This document shows, in pieces, positions 58,650 through 64,000 of a stretch of 64,000 nucleotides of DNA (position 1 is its first letter; each line of letters opens with the position of its first letter). The translations under genes were made by a program, and so were the position numbers. Source of the DNA: Streptococcus sanguinis (GTDB lineage Bacteria; Bacillota; Bacilli; Lactobacillales; Streptococcaceae); assembly GCF_001078705.1 (NCBI RefSeq), contig NZ_CDMW01000001.1, forward strand, positions 1,295,541 through 1,359,540. The letters run 5' to 3'. The notes under the pieces are model-generated. The model saw nothing but the letters and a program-made list of their open reading frames with translations. It was not told the origin of the DNA and did not search any database.

Positions 58650-60845
58650 GTGAAAAAAATAACCAAGAATTTACTCAACTTCATGAGTACAAGACTAGGT
58701 TTTGTCTTGATTTTACTGATCCTCTATTGGATAAAAACCATGTGGGCCTATACGATTGATTTTAACCTTGATATTCAAGGTGCCTATCAAGTATTTTTAG
58801 CTATTATCAACCCTTTCCCTATCAGCCTCTTGCTGCTAGGACTAGCACTTTATGTAAAACGAACTAAATTATTCTACAGCCTAGCCTTCGGAATCTATCT
58901 GCTCCTCTTTGCTTGGCTGGTATCTAACTCCATTTACTACCGCGAGTTCAGTGACTTTGTCACAGTAAACACTATGCTAGCTTCTAGCAGCGTTTCAGCT
59001 GGTCTTGGGGAGGCAGCACTTGAACTCTTCCGCCCTTGGGATATTCTTTATCTGATTGATTTCCCGATTTTGGCCTTCTTATTCTTTAAGAAATACATCC
59101 GCATGGATGACAGGCCTTTCAATAAACGCGCCAGCTTTGCTGTGACATCCCTGTCTGCCATGCTATTCTCAGCCAACCTTTTCTTGGCTGAAATTGACCG
59201 GCCTGAGCTCTTGTCACGTGGATTTTCCAACTATTATGTCGTTCGGGCTCTGGGCTTGCCAGCCTTTCTAGGTTACAGTGCTAACCAGACATATACCGCC
59301 AATCGCGAGCGCTCCAAAGCTTCTGAAAAAGACTTGGAACCAGTAACAGAATATATCCAATCCCACTATGCGGAACCAAATCCAGAATATTACGGGATTG
59401 CCAAGGGTCGCAATGTCATCTACGTCCATCTGGAAAGCTTCCAGCAGTTCCTGATTGACTATAAGCTGCAGGCAGATGGGAAAGAGTACGAGGTGACACC
59501 TTTCCTCAATTCCCTCTACCACTCCAATTCGACTCTGGCTTTCTCTAATGTCTTCAACCAGGTCAAGGCTGGTAAGACTTCTGATGCTGAAACCATGATT
59601 GAAACTGGGCTCTTTGGTCTCAATCAAGGCTCCTTCATGGTTAACTACGGCGGTACCAATACCCAGCAAGCTGCACCTTTTATTCTTTCCAAAAACGGCG
59701 ACTATACTTCTGCTGTTTTCCATGGAAATACTGGAAGTTTCTGGAACCGCAATACAGCTTACAAGCAATGGGGTTATAACTATTTCTTCGATGCGTCTTA
59801 CTTTACCAAGCAGGACGACACCAACTCCTTCCAGTACGGCTTGAACGACAAGATTATGCTGAAAGATTCCATCAAATATCTGGAACACCTGCAGCAGCCT
59901 TTCTATGCTAAGTATATCACGGTTTCCAATCACTATCCTTACACAACTAGCTTGATTGGCGACGAGATTGGATTCCCTCTGGCTAAGACCAAGGATGAAA
60001 CCATCAACGGCTACTTTGCCACTGCCAACTATCTAGATTCTTCTGTCAAGGCCTTGTTTGACTATCTCAAAGAATCCGGCCTCTATGACAACTCTATTAT
60101 CGTTCTCTATGGGGATCACTTTGGAATTTCCCAAACCCGCAATCCTAACTTGGCCCCTCTTGTAGGCAAATCCTCTGAGACTTGGTCTAATTATGACAAT
60201 GCCATGATGCAGCGCGTGCCTTACATGGTCGTGGTGCCTGATATGGACAAAGGAAAGATCATTGATACCTACGGCGGTCAAGTGGATATGCTGCCAACAT
60301 TGGAGCATTTGCTGGGCATTGACTCTAAGAACTACCTTCAAGTTGGACAAGACCTGCTGTCATCTCAGCATCAGCAAATCACAGCCTTCCGATCCAGCAA
60401 TAACTTTGTCACTCCAAAATACACTAGCTTCAACGGACGGACCTACTACACCCAGACCGGTGAGGAAATTACCAATCCTGACGAAACCATCAAGAAGGAG
60501 CTGGATGAGATTCGCAATGCTGCCAATACTCAGCTGAAGATGAGTGACGCTATTCAGACCGGCGACTTGATTCGCTTCTACAAGGGAAATGACTTAGGCA
60601 AGGTCAACCCTAAAGATTACTCTTATCTTAATTCAATGAAAGCCTTATTGGCTATTGAAAAGGAAAAAGGTGACCAATCAACCAGTCTTTACTCTAAACG
60701 AGGCAATGTCTCCACTGTGGACCTCTTTAATTCGCCAAGCTATCGTGCACTGCATCCAGAGCAGTTCCAAACTAGCAGCAGCGACGAAGACAGCAGTCAG
60801 GAAGACTCGAGCTCTTCCAGCTCTAGCTCCACAGCCAATCCATAG
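58650..60845 (+). CDS. ltaS: Lipoteichoic acid synthase family protein
   Basis: A 731-residue membrane enzyme of the LtaS type. About five N-terminal membrane helices (residues 15-185) are followed by an extracellular sulfatase-fold domain. VYVHLESFQQF near 257 carries the metal-ligand Glu, the nucleophile Thr310 lies in GKTSDAET, and VLYGDHFG near 485 holds the Asp-His metal pair. LtaS polymerises glycerol phosphate from phosphatidylglycerol; related proteins can be primases or act on other lipids. The GTG start has AAGGAAG nine bases upstream. The last 25 residues are mostly Ser, Asp and Glu, an unusual tail. Confidence 0.85.
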   Translation: MKKITKNLLNFMSTRLGFVLILLILYWIKTMWAYTIDFNLDIQGAYQVFLAIINPFPISLLLLGLALYVKRTKLFYSLAFGIYLLLFAWLVSNSIYYREFSDFVTVNTMLASSSVSAGLGEAALELFRPWDILYLIDFPILAFLFFKKYIRMDDRPFNKRASFAVTSLSAMLFSANLFLAEIDRPELLSRGFSNYYVVRALGLPAFLGYSANQTYTANRERSKASEKDLEPVTEYIQSHYAEPNPEYYGIAKGRNVIYVHLESFQQFLIDYKLQADGKEYEVTPFLNSLYHSNSTLAFSNVFNQVKAGKTSDAETMIETGLFGLNQGSFMVNYGGTNTQQAAPFILSKNGDYTSAVFHGNTGSFWNRNTAYKQWGYNYFFDASYFTKQDDTNSFQYGLNDKIMLKDSIKYLEHLQQPFYAKYITVSNHYPYTTSLIGDEIGFPLAKTKDETINGYFATANYLDSSVKALFDYLKESGLYDNSIIVLYGDHFGISQTRNPNLAPLVGKSSETWSNYDNAMMQRVPYMVVVPDMDKGKIIDTYGGQVDMLPTLEHLLGIDSKNYLQVGQDLLSSQHQQITAFRSSNNFVTPKYTSFNGRTYYTQTGEEITNPDETIKKELDEIRNAANTQLKMSDAIQTGDLIRFYKGNDLGKVNPKDYSYLNSMKALLAIEKEKGDQSTSLYSKRGNVSTVDLFNSPSYRALHPEQFQTSSSDEDSSQEDSSSSSSSSTANP

Positions 60846-60850
60846 ATAGC

Positions 60851-60885
60851 AAAAGCCTTAAGTCCAATGGACTTAAGGCTTTTCT
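60851..60885. terminator. Bidirectional terminator between ltaS and the pullulanase gene
   Basis: AAAAGCCTTAAGTCC (60851-60865) and its exact complement (60869-60883) form a perfect 15-bp stem with a three-base loop. Four T residues end the right arm and four A residues begin the left, serving both converging genes. Confidence 0.9.
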
Positions 60886-60898
60886 TGTAGCTAATAAC

Positions 60899-63196
60899 TT
60901 ATTGAATAACTTCAAAAACAGAAACCGTCAGATTTTCAACATAGAAAGGCTTCTTATGACGGCTATTGCCCACTATGAGACGCAGCTTATCTGCATTAGG
61001 CAGATAATAGGGCAGGCCGCTGGCATTAAATATGACTTGATAATGCTTGTCATCCTTAATCTCAAAGATAATCAAACCACTGCCCTGCTCGGCTGATTGG
61101 ACAAAGACATGCTTGTAAATATCTTCATAAGCCTGATAAGAAAAGGCCTTGCAGCTTGTCTTGAGGCGAATGATGTCCTTGATAAAATCAATACTCTCTT
61201 GATGGTCCTGCAAAATATCCCAATTCACTTGATTGACTGCATCTGGCGCATTGTAGCTGTTCATAGCCCTTTCGCGATCGCTATGCAGGACTTGGCCGTC
61301 TTCCCCCGTAGCTACAAGCTTAGTACGAGAAAATTCCTGTCCAACCTCCATGAATGCCATACCTTGCATGAGGAGGTTCATAGCAGTTGCCAGCTCAATA
61401 CGCTTGGTGCGAGTCAGAACATCATCGTCGGGATGCAGCTCCGCAAGCAAATCATGTAAGTTGAAATTGTCGTGAGCCTCCACGTAGTTAAGGACTTGAT
61501 CAGGACTGTGATAGCTGCCTAGTTCCCTGCTGCCAAGGATAGACTTAGCGACGATATCCTCCGTCGCCTGACCACTAACAAAACCAGCCTTGATGCCACC
61601 ATAAACTTCTGCACCTTTGACCGCATCCCGCTCTGTATCATTGAAAAATCCAATCCGCGGCAACTGATAAGCATTGTCCTTTTTGGCTTTATCTTCCGGT
61701 CTCAGACCCGTTCCCATATCCCAGCCTTCTCCATAGAGCAGGATTCTCGGATCCACCTCATCCATAGCTTGACGAATGGCATTCATCGTTTCTACATCAT
61801 GAATTCCCATCAGGTCGAAGCGGAAGCCATCTACATTGAACTCCTTTACCCAGTAGAGCAGAGAGTCAATCATAAACTTGCGAAACATCTCATGCTCGCT
61901 GGCCGTCTCACTCCCCACTCCGGTTCCATTTTGGAAAGAGCCGTTAGGATTCATCCGATAGTAATAATCTGGTACCGTAGCTTGGAAAGCAGAATCATAG
62001 GTCGAGTAGATGTGATTGTAGACAACATCCAATGTCACAGAAATCCCCGCATCATGGTAGGCCTGAATCATCGTTTTCAAATCACGGATGGCCTGCGCTG
62101 GGTCAGCAGGATTGCTGGAAAAGCTCGTCTCCGGAGCATGATAATTCTGCGGGTCATAGCCCCAGTTGTAGATTAGCTCTCCATTTTCATCATAGTCCTT
62201 GTGACGGTCAGAGACAGGCTGAAGCTGGACGACATTAACGCCTAAATCACTGATATAGTCAAAGCCTGTCTTTTGCCCTTGATGATTGGTAGTGCCTTTT
62301 TGAAAGGCTCCCAAGAAGGTCCCGCGCAGCTGACTATCCACGCCTGAAGTCTCCGACTTGGTCAAATCCCGAATGTGCATCTCATAAATCACTGCTTGAT
62401 TTGGATTATCCAAGCGCCAGAAAGCTTCTTTGCCTTGCAGAACTTGAAAACCAGCTACTTCTGTCTCATCCGCTCCAAGAATCGCTGAGCGCTTGCCATC
62501 TGGACTGGTCGCAATGGTATAAGGATCGCGAGTATAAAAATTACGGTATTCAAAGCTAACATGATAGTGATAAGTTTTGCCGGTCAAGTCTTCTGCTATT
62601 TCAGTTGACCAGACACCGATGGTGTTTTCCTTATGGTCTTGAGAATATCGATCTCCTTTTTGCATTGGGAAGATTTTATAAACAGGAGCTTGATTGGCAG
62701 CTGATTCATAGACTACTAGTTCTACCTTCTTAGCAGTCGGTGCCCAAACTTTGAAAGCATGTGCACCGTCCGTCTGACGGTGTCCCAACCAGCCTTGATA
62801 GCCCCAGCACTCATCAAAGTAGTCTGTTCTCAGGGCCATATCAAAGTTATGCGGACGCCGGCGTGAATACTGGTGACTTGTCGTTGCAGCCTGCAGGGAA
62901 TAATAAACTTGAGCATCTCCCTCAATCAGCCAAATTTCCGTCAGCAGATGAGGAGGTAATAAATCAATATGATAGTCACATGACTGGCTAGACCAGTCTG
63001 AACGTTTGATAATCACATGAGCGTGATCTAAGGGCTCCCAGGTCTCAAATGATAATTCTCCCTGAATACCAAAATAATCAAGTTTGGAAAAGGCTGCTTC
63101 CTTTCCCCATTGGTTTATTTGCCACTGCCACATATCATAGGAGAAATAATCTCCAGTAGGATTGTGGTAATGGACTAAGACTTTATAGTCTAGCAT
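60899..63196 (-). CDS. pulA: Type I pullulanase
   Basis: A 765-residue GH13 subfamily 14 debranching enzyme that hydrolyses alpha-1,6 links in pullulan and limit dextrins. A CBM48-like N-terminal region with FKVWAPTAKKVELVVY near 147-162 precedes the barrel. The type I motif YNWGYDPQNYHAPE lies near 345-358; catalytic residues are in DGFRFDLMGIHD (nucleophile) near 454, YGEGWDMGTG (acid/base) near 488, and VEAHDNFNLHD near 574. It lacks a signal peptide and LPXTG anchor, so it is intracellular, unlike the large streptococcal surface pullulanases. It follows the lipid kinase gene by 23 bases. Confidence 0.9.
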   Translation of the reverse strand: MLDYKVLVHYHNPTGDYFSYDMWQWQINQWGKEAAFSKLDYFGIQGELSFETWEPLDHAHVIIKRSDWSSQSCDYHIDLLPPHLLTEIWLIEGDAQVYYSLQAATTSHQYSRRRPHNFDMALRTDYFDECWGYQGWLGHRQTDGAHAFKVWAPTAKKVELVVYESAANQAPVYKIFPMQKGDRYSQDHKENTIGVWSTEIAEDLTGKTYHYHVSFEYRNFYTRDPYTIATSPDGKRSAILGADETEVAGFQVLQGKEAFWRLDNPNQAVIYEMHIRDLTKSETSGVDSQLRGTFLGAFQKGTTNHQGQKTGFDYISDLGVNVVQLQPVSDRHKDYDENGELIYNWGYDPQNYHAPETSFSSNPADPAQAIRDLKTMIQAYHDAGISVTLDVVYNHIYSTYDSAFQATVPDYYYRMNPNGSFQNGTGVGSETASEHEMFRKFMIDSLLYWVKEFNVDGFRFDLMGIHDVETMNAIRQAMDEVDPRILLYGEGWDMGTGLRPEDKAKKDNAYQLPRIGFFNDTERDAVKGAEVYGGIKAGFVSGQATEDIVAKSILGSRELGSYHSPDQVLNYVEAHDNFNLHDLLAELHPDDDVLTRTKRIELATAMNLLMQGMAFMEVGQEFSRTKLVATGEDGQVLHSDRERAMNSYNAPDAVNQVNWDILQDHQESIDFIKDIIRLKTSCKAFSYQAYEDIYKHVFVQSAEQGSGLIIFEIKDDKHYQVIFNASGLPYYLPNADKLRLIVGNSRHKKPFYVENLTVSVFEVIQ

Positions 63197-63219
63197 GTTC
63201 TTTCATCTCTTATCTAAAA

Positions 63220-64000
63220 TTATTCTATTGAAAGGGCTGTCTGACTGATTTCATCAATATTGGCAAAAAATTCCAAATGTCCGTGCAGCACCTCTAGTTC
63301 AACAGGTGTATCGCCGCCATATTCTCCATCCAAATTCAGCATAAATGGACCTTTTTTGTCTAAAATTTCTAGCTGCAGCTTGCTTGTTTTGAGGTATTCT
63401 ACATTGATATCGCCTACGTGCTGACCGCCATTGATAGCCTGCATCATCAGACTCAGCATGTCAAAGAGATTAGCTGTCTTGACCAAAATCAAGGTAAAAT
63501 TCCCATCGTCTAATTTAGTGTCTGGCGCTAGCTTTTCAAAACCACCGATAGAGTTGGTCAGAGCCGCAAACATGAGCGAAATCTTCCCTTCAAAGACACC
63601 ATGGTCATGCTTGATACGGACCTTGCGGAACTTAGAGCGAGGGAGCTTTTTTGCTCCTTCTGCGACATAGGCAAAGTAACCTAGGCGGGATTTGACTTCA
63701 CTAGGGACACTGTAAGTCAGCTCTGTTAGGGTTCCAGCTGCCGCAATATTGATAAAATACTTGTTACCATAGGCTCGGCCAATATCCATCTTAATGGTCT
63801 GGTTCTTTTCGATGATGCGGGCTGCCGCTACGGGGTCTCCCATGGGGATCTTCAGAGCACGCGCATAATCGTTGGTTGTGCCAGTTGGAATAAAGGCCAG
63901 TTTAGGCCGTTCATCCAGATTCGCCACGCCATTAACTACCTCATTGATGGTACCGTCACCGCCTGCCGCAATAATCAAATCAAATCCTGCTTTTGCTGCT
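63220..64000 (-). CDS. Diacylglycerol/lipid kinase family protein, 5' end beyond the window
   Basis: An incomplete reading frame that continues past the right edge. The visible 259 residues begin in the catalytic domain, with AAGGDGTINEVVNGV about ten residues from the edge. The motif GGDGTxNE binds ATP in diacylglycerol-kinase-like (DgkB/YegS/BmrU) enzymes. IPTGTTNDYARAL follows, and the C-terminal beta-domain has FAALTNSIGGFEKLAPD and LDDGNFTLILV. Any start inside the window (for instance a TTG at 63978) would remove the N-terminal strand, so the gene is truncated by the window, not shortened. It probably acts on membrane lipid turnover and shares a transcript with the pullulanase gene. Confidence 0.85.
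   Translation of the reverse strand, partial: AAKAGFDLIIAAGGDGTINEVVNGVANLDERPKLAFIPTGTTNDYARALKIPMGDPVAAARIIEKNQTIKMDIGRAYGNKYFINIAAAGTLTELTYSVPSEVKSRLGYFAYVAEGAKKLPRSKFRKVRIKHDHGVFEGKISLMFAALTNSIGGFEKLAPDTKLDDGNFTLILVKTANLFDMLSLMMQAINGGQHVGDINVEYLKTSKLQLEILDKKGPFMLNLDGEYGGDTPVELEVLHGHLEFFANIDEISQTALSIE

Noticed and set aside
63220-63978. Complete lipid kinase gene starting at a TTG at 63978
   Set aside because: It would lack the N-terminal strand of the kinase domain, and the frame stays open to the window edge, so it is truncated by the window.

Overview
The window looks like chromosomal DNA of a low-GC Gram-positive coccus, most likely an oral Streptococcus of the sanguinis/gordonii type. 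The gene order miaA-hflX-unknown-rnz-SDR, the rexB-rexA pair and the block aroD-aroE-aroB-aroC-tyrA-ylbF-aroA-aroK-pheA-LCP all follow streptococcal arrangements, and a complete histidine operon is present. The species assignment is an inference from layout. I saw no rRNA, tRNA, CRISPR array, prophage or insertion sequence.

Region 1 (1-13,240). A minus-strand gene start at the left edge (probably recJ) and an HD-domain phosphohydrolase are followed by a plus-strand block related to tellurite/stress (Ter) systems. It contains a PRTase-TRSP protein, a StiP/PELOTA-type protein, a promoter with a structured leader, a YceG-like protein, a TelA-like protein, three tandem TerD proteins, a calcium-type P-ATPase, a HAD phosphatase and a CitE-like lyase. 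No TerC membrane protein is present. The block ends at a 21-bp bidirectional terminator.

Region 2 (13,277-20,203, minus strand). An acyltransferase, an unknown membrane protein and a methyltransferase lie downstream of the conserved set SDR, ribonuclease Z, an unknown protein, HflX and MiaA. A relic of the methyltransferase 3' end lies beyond the membrane protein gene. A small DUF3042-like gene is divergent from miaA.

Region 3 (20,562-29,791, minus strand). The his operon runs hisC-hisZ-hisG-hisD-hisB-hisH-hisA-hisF-hisI-hisE-hisK-GNAT. It is preceded by a T-box leader whose specifier reads as His (CAC). It has an internal promoter before hisE and a terminator after the GNAT gene.

Region 4 (29,837-46,074) is a mixed minus-strand region. 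It holds the RexAB recombination nuclease with a small DUF4298-like gene, a small unknown protein, a DUF4300-like lipoprotein, a ClbS/DUF1706-like protein, an AbrB-type antitoxin with a Doc toxin, a CcpA-site-controlled GH13 neopullulanase, an aminoglycoside-phosphotransferase-like kinase, an ABC exporter, a TMEM175-like channel and an unknown protein.

Region 5 (46,367-64,000). An RlmD-type rRNA methyltransferase and an LCP protein lead into the shikimate/aromatic amino acid cluster, read leftward from an RlmI-like methyltransferase at 58,399. A terminator and promoter divide the cluster between ylbF and aroA. On the right are a plus-strand LTA synthase gene, then a type I pullulanase and a truncated lipid kinase on the minus strand.
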